A stretch of 64,000 nt of DNA from Leptobacterium sp964389205 (GCA_964389205.1 CAYMDH010000001.1:62001-126000); one strand, 5' to 3'. Counted from the first letter of the stretch, positions 27,087 through 34,638 are shown. A program made the numbers and translations. The notes: generated by a model from the letters alone, not told the origin.

Positions 27087-28361
27087 TTAATCCTCATCAG
27101 TTACTTTAAGATGGAGTAGATCAATTTTGGTGTTGCTCACTTCTTTTACGGTAAAAAGATAACCGCCTATTTCTATAATTTCTCCATTTTCTGGAATTTC
27201 TCCAATTTGATTAACAATAAGACCACCTAAGGTTTCGTAGTTTTCACTCTCAGGGAGTTGTAATTTATATTCTTCATTAATATAATCTACTTCTAATCTG
27301 GCAGAAAAAGTAAATTCAGTGTCATTAATTTGATTTTCAATAAGCTCAATACTATCATGTTCATCTTCTATTTCACCAAATAACTCTTCTACAATATCTT
27401 CAACGGTCATGATACCGGAAGTACCTCCGTATTCATCCAGTACAACAGCCACACTTTTTCGTTTTTTTATTAAAACATCTAAGACATCATTAATGAGCAT
27501 GGTTTCAGGAACCAACTCTATTGGAAGTAAAATACTTTTTATTGTTTTCGGGTTTTTAAATAATTCAAACGAATGTACATATCCTATGATATCATCTATA
27601 GTATCTTTATACACTAATATTTTTGAATAGCCAGTTTCTATAAAAAGATTAGTTAAATCTTTTGGAGTTTCATGCAATTCAACAGCAAGAATTTCAGTTC
27701 TAGGAACCATAACTTCCCTAGCTTTTACTTCTGAAAATTCAAGCGCATTTTGAAAAATTTGTATTTCAGAATCTACATCATCTTCATCTTCTATAGATTC
27801 CATTTGTTCAGAAATATAATCACCAAGCTCTACTTTTGTAAAAGCCAATTGAATTTGATCTCCTTTAGTTTTAAAAAATACACGTAAAACAAAATCTGAT
27901 ACCCAGATAACAAATTCAGAGATTAGAGAGAAAAGAAAATAAAAAAAGTATGCAGGGATAGCAAAAAATCGCAGCAATTTATTAGCGTAGATTTGAAAAA
28001 ACACTTTTGGTAAAAATTCTGCTGTTAGTAGAATAATCAATGTAGATATAACTGTTTGAATGAGAATAATATTAAAAGGCTTGTCTTCTTGATTAACAAG
28101 TTCTGGTGCCCACCATTTTAAAATTAAAGCTCCCATAAAATACCCATAAACTACTAATGAAATATTATTGCCAACTAGCATAGTTGCTATAAACTTAGAT
28201 GGTTTTTTTGTGAGTTTTGTAAGTATTTTTGAAAAAAAACCTTCTTGTTTTTTTTCAATTTCTATGTGTAACTTATTGGCCGAAACATATGCAATCTCCA
28301 TACCAGAGAAAAAAGCAGATAGGAGTAAACAAATAACAATGATAAGGATGGAAATATCCAT
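27087..28361 (-). CDS. CNNM/CBS-domain hemolysin-family (CorC-like) membrane protein
   Basis: A 424-residue protein: a CNNM transmembrane domain (residues about 1-190, start MDISILIIVICLLLSAFFSGMEIAYVSANK), a CBS pair (VMVPRTEILAV near 217, then VVLDEYGGTSGIMTVEDIVEELFGEIEDEHD about 310-340), and a C-terminal CorC/HlyC acidic domain (YETLGGLIVNQIGEIPENGE). Family members are implicated in magnesium or cobalt efflux; the name hemolysin is historical. A relative, GldE, is linked to gliding in flavobacteria, but this copy's context is LptC, PpiD and coaX. Its ATG directly abuts the stop of the upstream 64-residue gene, so translation is coupled. Confidence 0.92.
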   Translation of the reverse strand: MDISILIIVICLLLSAFFSGMEIAYVSANKLHIEIEKKQEGFFSKILTKLTKKPSKFIATMLVGNNISLVVYGYFMGALILKWWAPELVNQEDKPFNIILIQTVISTLIILLTAEFLPKVFFQIYANKLLRFFAIPAYFFYFLFSLISEFVIWVSDFVLRVFFKTKGDQIQLAFTKVELGDYISEQMESIEDEDDVDSEIQIFQNALEFSEVKAREVMVPRTEILAVELHETPKDLTNLFIETGYSKILVYKDTIDDIIGYVHSFELFKNPKTIKSILLPIELVPETMLINDVLDVLIKKRKSVAVVLDEYGGTSGIMTVEDIVEELFGEIEDEHDSIELIENQINDTEFTFSARLEVDYINEEYKLQLPESENYETLGGLIVNQIGEIPENGEIIEIGGYLFTVKEVSNTKIDLLHLKVTDED

Positions 28362-28556
28362 TTAATCTTTGTTTTTACGAGCTTCAAATTTTTTTCGATA
28401 ATGCCTTCTAAAAATGAACATAAAAATAGAGACTACAGCAAAACCTAAAAAGATATAGGCACGAGTTCGATCTAAATTCCATTCTGTAATAATAACTTTG
28501 ATAGAGATAATGGCTATTACTAGATAAACAATTTCAGATATTTTAAGAAGCTTCAT
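28362..28556 (-). CDS. Small two-helix membrane protein of unknown function
   Basis: A 64-residue protein that I do not recognise by name. It has two hydrophobic segments (IVYLVIAIISIKVII and AYIFLGFAVVSIFMFIF, residues about 8-22 and 33-49) and a basic C-terminus (RRHYRKKFEARKNKD), giving a hairpin with positive ends in the cytoplasm. Its stop codon touches the start of the CNNM/CBS gene and it begins 12 bp after the lptC stop, so it is clearly a translated member of the operon. It may be an accessory subunit of the CNNM protein or of the Lpt system; this is a guess from position. Confidence 0.8.
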   Translation of the reverse strand: MKLLKISEIVYLVIAIISIKVIITEWNLDRTRAYIFLGFAVVSIFMFIFRRHYRKKFEARKNKD

Positions 28557-28568
28557 ATAATTATTATA

Positions 28569-29123
28569 TTATTCCTCAATAATAGCATCACCAGCATTTT
28601 GATGCGAATTAACAATAGTGAATTCTTTATTAAAATCAATTCCTATGCCTGCCATATTGAGATCTGTACTTGTAAAGGTATAATTTTTTTCAGTAAAAAT
28701 CCATTCATTTTTTTGATCCCAATAGAGTTGAGGTGCTTCCAGTCTTTTACCATCGTAGGTTTCTAAAACTACATTGCCTCTAAGATCTATTAAATCAGTA
28801 ATAGAATATATAATTCCATAATCTGCGGTTACTACGCTTTCATTATTTTCGTTATCAACAAAGACAACTTTAATACCATTAGGGAATTCTTGATACGGAA
28901 ATGTTTGATTGGAAAAGTTTAGATTTCTTTTACTGGTAAGTATGGCCTTGACTTTTGCAGAATCTGTATACGTTAAAACAAAGTTTTCAGCAATCCCTTC
29001 AGGAAATTTTTCAATTGCATCTAATTTTTGGATTTCTTTTATATTCCCTTGGCATGAAAAAAACATTGTCACAGCGAAAACTGTGACAATGCTTATAGAA
29101 AAATATTTTGAAATCTCTTTCAT
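28569..29123 (-). CDS. lptC: LPS export ABC transporter periplasmic protein LptC
   Basis: A 184-residue protein with an N-terminal membrane or lipoprotein signal (SIVTVFAVTMFFSCQG, residues 12-27) and a beta-jellyroll of the LptC/OstA type (AKVKAILTSKRNLNF, VTADYGIIYSITDLIDLRGNVVLET, KRLEAPQLYWDQKNEWIFTEK). The pattern of metabolite-like terms 'GNV...G..L....L.WD' is the LptC repeat. It passes lipopolysaccharide from the LptBFG transporter to LptA. It starts one base after the TPR gene stop, and is followed by the small membrane protein. The Cys at residue 24 may be lipidated, as often in Bacteroidota. Confidence 0.9.
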   Translation of the reverse strand: MKEISKYFSISIVTVFAVTMFFSCQGNIKEIQKLDAIEKFPEGIAENFVLTYTDSAKVKAILTSKRNLNFSNQTFPYQEFPNGIKVVFVDNENNESVVTADYGIIYSITDLIDLRGNVVLETYDGKRLEAPQLYWDQKNEWIFTEKNYTFTSTDLNMAGIGIDFNKEFTIVNSHQNAGDAIIEE

Positions 29124-30497
29124 TTATAGGTTTGGTACTTTAACACTACCACCTACCCAGCATTTGAAAGAAACTGTTTTTCCAGCCATTCCAGATTGGA
29201 AAATATCTTGTTTGCTAGGAGCTCTTTGATTATAACTACTAGCGGCTTTGTTTGCTCTTGATTTTAAAGAAGCATCTACTTTTCCTGCTCTTCTTGCAGT
29301 TTCTGCTGCTTTCCAATAGATAGCACGTTTTTCAAAAGGAGTAGTTCCACATTGATTTGCCGCATTACCATATAAACTAGCAATTAATAAATATGCAGCT
29401 CCAAAAGATGGACTATATCCTAATGCTCTTTGTGCATATTTTCTAGCGCTTGATGGCTGTCTATTTTTTAATTTTGTAGCAATTTTATATAGCGTTCTTG
29501 CTTTCTTGTAATTATCTGTTTCTAATTCTATAGACTGATTAAAATATTCTATTGCTCCAGAAACTTTTCCTTGTTTTTCTAGAAGTGTTCCAAGAAAATA
29601 TTTAGAAGATGCAGATGGTTCAATAACATCTAGTGCTTCAACTAATTTTACAAATAACGGATCCCCAGAACATTCTTTGGCATCCATTCTTCCTGCAGCT
29701 CTTCTTAACCAAGTTGCATCTCCTTTTTTATCTTCGAAATTTTTCTGATATAAAGGAATCAAATTTTCACAATTTGCCAGTGCTCCCAGTTTACTATCTA
29801 TACTACCGCTTATTTTATTGTAAGAACCATAATTTGTTCTTACTCTTCTTAATGTTCTCTTCTCTTTGGCCGTAAGTGTTTCGGCTTCTTCTTTAGGTAA
29901 TAATTTATCTATCGTTCCAGAAAGTGTAGTAGATTCTTCTTCTATCTTTTCAGTAACATCATCATAAGTATCAAAAACTGTTTGAAGCTCTTTGCTACCA
30001 GCATTATGTAAGTTCACTAATGTTGAGAAATACAAATATAAAGCTCTAGGATTTTTAAAGTTTTTTCTATCTTCTGTAAATCCTTTGTGAAGCTCATTAT
30101 AAATTTCTTCATCACTACCTAACTTTTGATCAAACATTAAAACTGCTTTATCAGCAAGTATTTTACCTAAAGGAAATTTCTTTGGGAAATACGTATAACT
30201 ATCATCAGAAAGTTTTAACAAATCTTGAACAAATCCTGTTTTTTCTTCTCCAGTTGTTTTTTTGATCTTATCCTTTAGAATTCTCTGTCCATAAACAAAT
30301 GTTGCGCTGTTAAGCTCTGGACAATTGTCTAATACCATTTTCCAAGGTTCATAGGCAGCATCGTAATTTTTAACTTTTGCATGTTCTGCAAAAATAGAAA
30401 GGTTAGTTCTACATTCTGGGTTTTGTTCTTGTGCATATAGCATTCCCATCGTTCCTATCAAACCAAATAAAAACATTAATAAGGTCTTCTTTTTCAT
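29124..30497 (-). CDS. Secreted tetratricopeptide-repeat protein
   Basis: A 457-residue protein with a signal peptide (LLMFLFGLIGTMGMLYAQ, cleaved near residue 22). The repeats are TPR-like: YDAAYEPWKMVLDNCPELN near the N-terminus and KYFLGTLLEKQGKVSGAIEYFNQSIELE and ASLYGNAANQCG in the C-terminal half. Several Cys residues (C29, C54 and a few later) may form disulphides in the periplasm. The gene sits between an outer-membrane beta-barrel gene and lptC, so it probably acts in the cell envelope as a scaffold for assembly; no enzymatic motif is visible. It is separated from lptC by zero intergenic bases. Confidence 0.85.
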   Translation of the reverse strand: MKKKTLLMFLFGLIGTMGMLYAQEQNPECRTNLSIFAEHAKVKNYDAAYEPWKMVLDNCPELNSATFVYGQRILKDKIKKTTGEEKTGFVQDLLKLSDDSYTYFPKKFPLGKILADKAVLMFDQKLGSDEEIYNELHKGFTEDRKNFKNPRALYLYFSTLVNLHNAGSKELQTVFDTYDDVTEKIEEESTTLSGTIDKLLPKEEAETLTAKEKRTLRRVRTNYGSYNKISGSIDSKLGALANCENLIPLYQKNFEDKKGDATWLRRAAGRMDAKECSGDPLFVKLVEALDVIEPSASSKYFLGTLLEKQGKVSGAIEYFNQSIELETDNYKKARTLYKIATKLKNRQPSSARKYAQRALGYSPSFGAAYLLIASLYGNAANQCGTTPFEKRAIYWKAAETARRAGKVDASLKSRANKAASSYNQRAPSKQDIFQSGMAGKTVSFKCWVGGSVKVPNL

Positions 30498-30516
30498 CTC
30501 TTTACTTTATATATGG

Positions 30517-31779
30517 TTAATTAAATTTAACTCTTCTAAACCATTTTCCTAATAAGGTTAAGCTTAGATTTACATTAAAATAAGTTTCTTCAATCCTACC
30601 AGCTGAAGTGGTTCCTCTTCTTCCACCTTCTAAACCGATATTAAGTTTTGATCCACCTACAGGTAATCCTAGACCAAAAGATATGCCAAAATCATTTACA
30701 GGCGTGTTATTTAATCGGATACCTGTTTCTTCATATCGAAACCCAGCTCTGTAAGTTACTCTACTCCAGTAACTTGTAAAAGAATTGTATTTCGGTATAA
30801 AAAAACCTCCTACAGAAAATCTAGTAGCATCTTCAAAAGCTATATTGTTAATGTCAAGAAATGGGTTTTCAAAGTTACTATTTTTTTTAAATTCATACTC
30901 AGCACCAACAAACCATTTGTTCAATTTACCTAAACCCAAGCCAACTACAGTTGTTTCAGGTATAATTAAATCTACTTCCTCAAGACCAAGCGATTCGAGA
31001 TCAACTTCTTCACTTTCTATAGTAATAGGAGTTCCAAGAAGCAATGAAACAGTTTGTAAATCTCTTTCGTTTCTAGAATTAAGGGTTGCTTCAGGCGCAT
31101 AGGTTACAGAACTGTGTAATTTTAAACCTTTCCCTATATTACCTTCATAATTTAATGCCAGGTTTACATCGACACCAGTAATAGAAGATTCATTATCTTC
31201 TCTGGTTGCTAACTCTACACCTTCTATAACTCTTAAAGTTTCATTTTCAATTCTTCCAAAATCATAATTTCCAGTAACTCCAATACTGAAATTCTTATTA
31301 ATGGCATATCCAACAGATAAAAAAGCTCTGTTAATTCCACCCTCACCAACAAATTGATCTAAAACATTAGGATCGCTTTCCTCATTAATAGATTCTAATT
31401 CATAACCAACAGATGTAAAAGGAAGTATACCAAAACCAACTCCTACTTTTTTACTTATAGGAAACCCAAGTGCTAGATATTCAAAAGAAGCTGTTAATGA
31501 ACTCTCTTGGGTTGTGCTGTTTTCAAATTCTACGTTTCCAAAAGTTACAGCTGCTGTATATGTAGTTAATTGTAAACGACCATAAGCGGCTGGATTTCTT
31601 AAACTTAGAGATGTGCTGTCAGCAAAAAAACTTATCCCTCCCATTGTTTGATTCTCTACAGTACCTCTGTACCTGTTTTCTCCTAAGCCAAAAAAAGAAT
31701 AAGGAGAAACCGAACCATTCTGTGCGTAACTAAATGAAAAAATAAGTAACGCTATACCAACAAAAATCTTTCTTATCAT
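30517..31779 (-). CDS. Outer membrane beta-barrel protein (FadL/PorV-like)
   Basis: A 420-residue protein with a signal peptide (IFVGIALLIFSFSYAQ, cleaved near residue 20), followed by PYSFFGLGENRYRGTVENQTMGGISFFADSTSL-type text in which an early glycine-rich strand and SLRNPAA resemble the start of FadL/PorV-class barrels. Alternating amphipathic beta-strands continue to a C-terminal strand with aromatic/basic end. The gene overlaps coaX by 4 bp and precedes the TPR gene by 19 bp, so it belongs to the envelope operon. The transported molecule or partner is unknown; a role in outer-membrane assembly or lipid uptake is possible. Confidence 0.82.
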   Translation of the reverse strand: MIRKIFVGIALLIFSFSYAQNGSVSPYSFFGLGENRYRGTVENQTMGGISFFADSTSLSLRNPAAYGRLQLTTYTAAVTFGNVEFENSTTQESSLTASFEYLALGFPISKKVGVGFGILPFTSVGYELESINEESDPNVLDQFVGEGGINRAFLSVGYAINKNFSIGVTGNYDFGRIENETLRVIEGVELATREDNESSITGVDVNLALNYEGNIGKGLKLHSSVTYAPEATLNSRNERDLQTVSLLLGTPITIESEEVDLESLGLEEVDLIIPETTVVGLGLGKLNKWFVGAEYEFKKNSNFENPFLDINNIAFEDATRFSVGGFFIPKYNSFTSYWSRVTYRAGFRYEETGIRLNNTPVNDFGISFGLGLPVGGSKLNIGLEGGRRGTTSAGRIEETYFNVNLSLTLLGKWFRRVKFN

Positions 31780-32507
31780 CCGTGTTTATTGTCTTCTAAA
31801 ATATAATTAAGGCCTTCCAAAAGGAATTTTGAATTGGCAAATATGGTATTTTTTAATCTTTTAGACAAAAAATGCATATCACCACCTGTTAAAATAACTG
31901 TTAAATCTTTAAAATTTTCTGAATATTTACGTATAACTCCTTCAATTTCATAAATTATGCCATTTTGTACTCCAGATAAAATACTTTCTTTTGTGCTGTT
32001 ACCAATGTAGTTTTCTGAAGTGTTTTTTTCTAACAAAGGTAAATTAGCAGTAAAGTGATTTAAAGCCTTAAACCGCATTTGTAAACCAGGAGATATAGCA
32101 CCTCCTAAATATTCTTTTTGATGAGTTACAAAATCATAAGTAATACAACTTCCTGAATCAATAACAAGTACATTTTTATTAGGATACTTTTTTACAGCCG
32201 CACAAGTAAGCGCAATTCTGTCTACTCCTAAGGTTTTAGGAGTAGTATATTTATTTTTGAAAGGAACCTTAGATTCATTTGTTAAATGATGAATTTTATA
32301 TCGATTTTTTAATAAATGGATATGTATTTTCGATAAGTTACCAACATTTGCTACAATAGCATATTGTAAATCTATGAATTTAGCATTAATAAGATCTAAT
32401 TCATTTTCAAACTCCTTAATTAGGATAGATGTGTCATAAATTATTTCCTGGCCTTGGAAAACGGCTATTTTTAAGAAGGTATTCCCAACATCTATAATCA
32501 GATTCAT
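31776..32507 (-). CDS. coaX: Type III pantothenate kinase
   Basis: A 243-residue protein of the ASKHA fold with the CoaX motifs: LIIDVGNTFLKIAVF (residues 2-16), LGVDRIALTCAA (about 93-104), VLVIDSGSCITYDFV (about 114-128) and GGAISPGLQMRF (about 136-147). It phosphorylates pantothenate, the first step of coenzyme A synthesis, without feedback inhibition by CoA. The gene heads the left-reading envelope block and its end overlaps the start of the beta-barrel gene by 4 bp. The order coaX, barrel, TPR, lptC, CNNM, ppiD is, to my knowledge, common in flavobacteria. Confidence 0.95.
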   Translation of the reverse strand: MNLIIDVGNTFLKIAVFQGQEIIYDTSILIKEFENELDLINAKFIDLQYAIVANVGNLSKIHIHLLKNRYKIHHLTNESKVPFKNKYTTPKTLGVDRIALTCAAVKKYPNKNVLVIDSGSCITYDFVTHQKEYLGGAISPGLQMRFKALNHFTANLPLLEKNTSENYIGNSTKESILSGVQNGIIYEIEGVIRKYSENFKDLTVILTGGDMHFLSKRLKNTIFANSKFLLEGLNYILEDNKHG

Positions 32508-32558
32508 ATTTTATATTAAGGATGTAAATTTACAAAACCCATTTTTTTTAAATTTCCT

Positions 32559-32588
32559 TTGGTAATATTAAATTACCAATTATATTTG
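32559..32588 (+). promoter_or_regulatory. Bacteroidota-type promoter of tRNA-Phe
   Basis: TTG at 32559-32561, a 19-bp spacer and TATATTTG at 32581-32588 match the TTG-N19-23-TAnnTTTG consensus exactly; the tRNA begins 20 bp after the -7 box. An inverted repeat TTGGTAAT/ATTACCAA (32559-32579) fills the -33 box and spacer. Confidence 0.82.
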
Positions 32589-32607
32589 CACCTCCTAAAA
32601 AGAAGGA

Positions 32608-32680
<73 letters not shown>

Positions 32681-32690
32681 CATCAAGCGT

Positions 32691-32722
32691 AAAACCCGAA
32701 ACGAAAGTTTCGGGTTTTTTTA
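32691..32722 (+). terminator. Intrinsic terminator after tRNA-Phe
   Basis: AAACCCGAAAC / GAAAGTTTCGGGTTTTTTT: stem ACCCGAAAC with GTTTCGGGT and a T7 tail, ten bases after the tRNA end. Confidence 0.9.
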
Positions 32723-33065
32723 TTCGAAGATTTGAGAAAAAGTATACTTTTTCGAAAAGCAGAGAATAAAAAAACCAACTGACCAGAGGGCAGTTAAGGG
32801 TTTGCATTTGCAGTAGTGGGATTAAAGAAACATTTGCTTTTTAGCAAATGAATCCTGGAGAATCTTGAATCTTGTCAAATCAATTGAGCAGATTATTATT
32901 TTATCTTTTTTTACTATACAGAATCTTCAATAATTTTCTTAACTTGTAATTCAGAGTATTATTTCTTTGTATTATTGAAAATTTAGTAAAAATCAAAGAG
33001 AAGAAATAAATAATACCGTTCTCCTCGACCATTAGATTTAAAATTAACAATTAAATTATAAGGAT
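32723..33065. other. Intergenic region with two hairpins, no gene seen
   Basis: This 340-bp stretch between the tRNA terminator and the first precursor gene holds no convincing ORF. It contains an 18-bp perfect palindrome of GAAAAAGTA/TACTTTTTC (32736-32753) and a perfect hairpin CATTTGCT-TTTT-AGCAAATG (32831-32850). The promoter of the precursor-peptide array must lie in its right part, but I find no clean TAnnTTTG. Confidence 0.55.
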
Positions 33066-33218
33066 ATGAAAAAGCACAAGATTACATCACTTACACTTAA
33101 TAAAGTGAAAATTTCAAATTTAATTATTGAAAAAGTAAAAGGCGGTCTTACTTCAGATACAGTTCAAACAATAACTGCAGAAACTGATAGATGTAGTGAG
33201 CCTGATTGTTTAGGTTAA
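33066..33218 (+). CDS. Lanthipeptide-type precursor peptide, 50 residues
   Basis: A small gene (ATG 33066, TAA 33216-33218). The leader MKKHKITSLTLNKVKISNLI ends in VKGG at residue 27; it shares L-x-L-x-K-x-x-I-S-x-L with the neighbouring peptides and with flavobacterial class I lanthipeptide leaders. The 23-residue core starts LTSDTVQTITAETDRCSEPD and ends CLG, with two Cys and six Ser/Thr. It is the first of several small genes reading right after the tRNA. No modification enzyme is adjacent; the LanC gene is 8 kb away at 23630-24814. The double-glycine end implies removal by a C39-type or similar protease. Confidence 0.8.
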   Translation: MKKHKITSLTLNKVKISNLIIEKVKGGLTSDTVQTITAETDRCSEPDCLG

Positions 33219-33279
33219 ATCTAGCGTCCCCCCCCTTACAATACTATTTTAAGATTATAAACCTTTAAAATTATAAAAC

Positions 33280-33423
33280 ATGAAAAATCAGAATCAAAAG
33301 AAATTAAAACTAAACAAGATAGAAATATCAAAAATCAGCACAAAAACTTTAAAAAATATAAAAGGTGGTGAAGATGGCTTTACAGCTACCACTACTGCAA
33401 ATTTATCAGAATTTTGTTGCTAA
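33280..33423 (+). CDS. Lanthipeptide-type precursor peptide, 47 residues, CC-terminated
   Basis: ATG 33280, TAA 33421-33423. The leader (MKNQNQKKLKLNKIEISKIS..., ending NIKGG at residue 30) has the same K-L-x-L-x-K-x-x-I-S-x-I pattern as the gene before it. The 17-residue core EDGFTATTTANLSEFCC has five Ser/Thr before two terminal Cys, an arrangement compatible with two thioether rings. It lies 61 bp downstream of the previous precursor gene, with a run of eight C in the gap at 33228-33235. Function as a peptide natural product is inferred from leader, double Gly and composition. Confidence 0.78.
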   Translation: MKNQNQKKLKLNKIEISKISTKTLKNIKGGEDGFTATTTANLSEFCC

Positions 33424-33482
33424 ATAATCACATAGGTTCCTTTAACATATAAATCAAATATGAACTAATTAATTTGTATAGG

Positions 33483-33681
33483 ATGAAAAAAAAAGAATAT
33501 CAAAAACTTGTCATTAAACAAGAAATCAATTTCTAATTTAATAACTAATGAACTTAAAGGAGGTTATATTTCTAGTCTACTTTGTTACCTTCTTTCTAGA
33601 CAGTGTGACATCCCTACTATAGGTCATGATGATGGATCAATTTGTGTTAGTAAAGAAGCTGATTGGTGTCATGGTAGATAA
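33483..33681 (+). pseudogene. Lanthipeptide-type precursor, frameshifted at an A9 run
   Basis: From ATG 33483 the frame ends after 17 codons. Removing one A from the nine-A tract (33486-33494) restores a 65-residue precursor with the usual leader (MKKKNIKNLSLNKKSISNLI, then TNELKGG) and a 38-residue core starting YISSLLCYLLSRQCDIPTIG and ending DWCHGR, with four Cys. The whole downstream frame is intact to TAA 33679-33681. Thus it is a recent frameshift, a slippage-controlled gene, or a sequencing/assembly error in a homopolymer. An in-frame TTG could also start translation at LSLNKKS, giving a shortened leader. Confidence 0.78.
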
Positions 33682-33711
33682 TTTAATAATTAACTATAAA
33701 ATTTTAATATT

Positions 33712-33822
33712 ATGTTAGAAAAACTAGAGAAGTTCAGAATTAAAAACCCTGAAATTATTGTTGGAGGAGATCATGGCAGTGAGGAAGGAATCCCGATGGA
33801 TAATAATTTAAAATCATCTTAG
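33712..33822 (+). CDS. Short double-glycine peptide without Cys, 36 residues
   Basis: ATG 33712, TAG 33820-33822. The sequence begins MLEKLEKFRIKNPEIIVGG and continues with a 17-residue acidic tail (DHGSEEGIPMDNNLKSS) lacking Cys. The leader is shorter and differs from the other peptides but keeps the basic/hydrophobic pattern and the GG. It lies 30 bp after the frameshifted precursor and is followed directly by a terminator, which suggests it closes the transcript of the four-gene array. It could be a differently modified peptide, an immunity-like or helper peptide, or a degenerate precursor. Confidence 0.6.
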   Translation: MLEKLEKFRIKNPEIIVGGDHGSEEGIPMDNNLKSS

Positions 33823-33843
33823 CGGGCTTCGGCTCGCTTTTTT
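33821..33843 (+). terminator. Intrinsic terminator closing the precursor array
   Basis: Stem AGCGGGC / GCTCGCT (one G-T wobble) with a TTCG tetraloop and a T6 tail, overlapping the stop codon of the 36-residue peptide gene. Confidence 0.88.
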
Positions 33844-34047
33844 AGACAATCTATTTCTGAAAAACTTATTCTACAATTCATACTGGATAACTCTTTGCAA
33901 TTCTTTAAATTAGGATCTTTCTCCTTACTAAATCTTCAAGCATCTTAATTATTCTTGTCTAAATTTATAAATCTAGATTTTCTTTTCTTTTGTAATACTT
34001 TGATTACGCATACATTTATTTCATTATTAATTTCAAATAATTTAATC

Positions 34048-34290
34048 ATGAAGAAAAAAACTTTTAAATCTACTAAAATAGCTTTAAACAAGAAGAAAAT
34101 TTCTAATCTTAACAACCATCATTTAAATATAAAAGGAGGGAGTGGGTTTTTATGCGGTACAGAGCCAGAAGTATGTTTGGCTTTTACTATAAATTGTAAG
34201 TCAAGAGGCTGCCCTACTAGTATAGATACCGATGGTCATTCCAATGGTCCAGAATGCCCAGATGGACTTACAATTGTAATAATCTTTTAA
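34048..34290 (+). CDS. Lanthipeptide-type precursor peptide, 80 residues
   Basis: ATG 34048 is preferred over upstream in-frame starts because the leader begins MKKKTFKSTKIALNKKKISNL, the same pattern as the neighbours, and runs to NIKGG at residue 31. The core of about 49 residues starts SGFLCGTEPEVC and holds five Cys (including CKSRGCPTS and GPECPDG) and a hydrophobic C-terminus (LTIVIIF). It is separated from the four-peptide array by that array's terminator and about 200 bp, so it probably has its own promoter. A hairpin follows its stop codon. No maturation enzyme is adjacent. Confidence 0.82.
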   Translation: MKKKTFKSTKIALNKKKISNLNNHHLNIKGGSGFLCGTEPEVCLAFTINCKSRGCPTSIDTDGHSNGPECPDGLTIVIIF

Positions 34291-34301
34291 AAGTAAATCA
34301 A

Positions 34302-34328
34302 AAAGAAAGGGATTAATTTCCCTTTCTT
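34302..34328. terminator. Hairpin between precursor gene and SRAP fragment
   Basis: AAGAAAGGGA-TTAATT-TCCCTTTCTT is a perfect inverted repeat between converging genes. It lacks a long T tail but has A/T ends on both sides and probably ends transcription. Confidence 0.65.
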
Positions 34329-34360
34329 TAACACTAAGTTAATCAAACAAATCACCTTGA

Positions 34361-34636
34361 CTATTTAGTTCTTGGTAATTTACCTAATCTGTTATTCCTG
34401 AATAAATCCCTGCTAATTGAGTACGCATCTAGATCGTCATACACATAAGACAGGTTAATAAGTTCTTTTAATGATTTCTCGTTTAAATTGTCACGTAACC
34501 ATTCATTCTCAAGCTCTCTATTTAATAATATAGGCTCTCGAATTTCGGGAAACATTGAACTCGCAGGCTTGACTAGTATGACCATAGTAACCATGCCGCC
34601 CTGAGTTATTGAATGTAATCCAGTGAAAGCAAAACA
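34361..34636 (-). pseudogene. C-terminal fragment of an SOS-response-associated peptidase (SRAP/YedK family)
   Basis: The readable part (77 residues from ATG 34594, with in-frame sequence CFAFTGLHSITQGG upstream to about 34636) resembles the C-terminal third of SRAP proteins: a FAFxGL segment, then VTMVILVKPASSM, REPILLNRELENEWL, and YSISRDLF. Full SRAP proteins need the catalytic Cys2 and about 200 more residues, which are absent; upstream in this frame is the end of the sugar-transporter gene read in another phase. I therefore read it as a truncated remnant left by recombination. Family assignment is moderate because only the tail remains. Confidence 0.5.
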
Positions 34637-34638
34637 AT

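Noticed and set aside
32736..32850. Hairpins after the tRNA as an attachment site or mobile-element end
   Set aside because: No integrase, no duplicated tRNA end and no target-site repeats are visible on either side, so I treat them as plain inverted repeats.
33955..34047. Longer N-terminus for the 80-residue precursor
   Set aside because: The upstream in-frame codons give a hydrophobic, non-leader-like stretch; the leader motif starts at ATG 34048 as in the neighbouring peptides.
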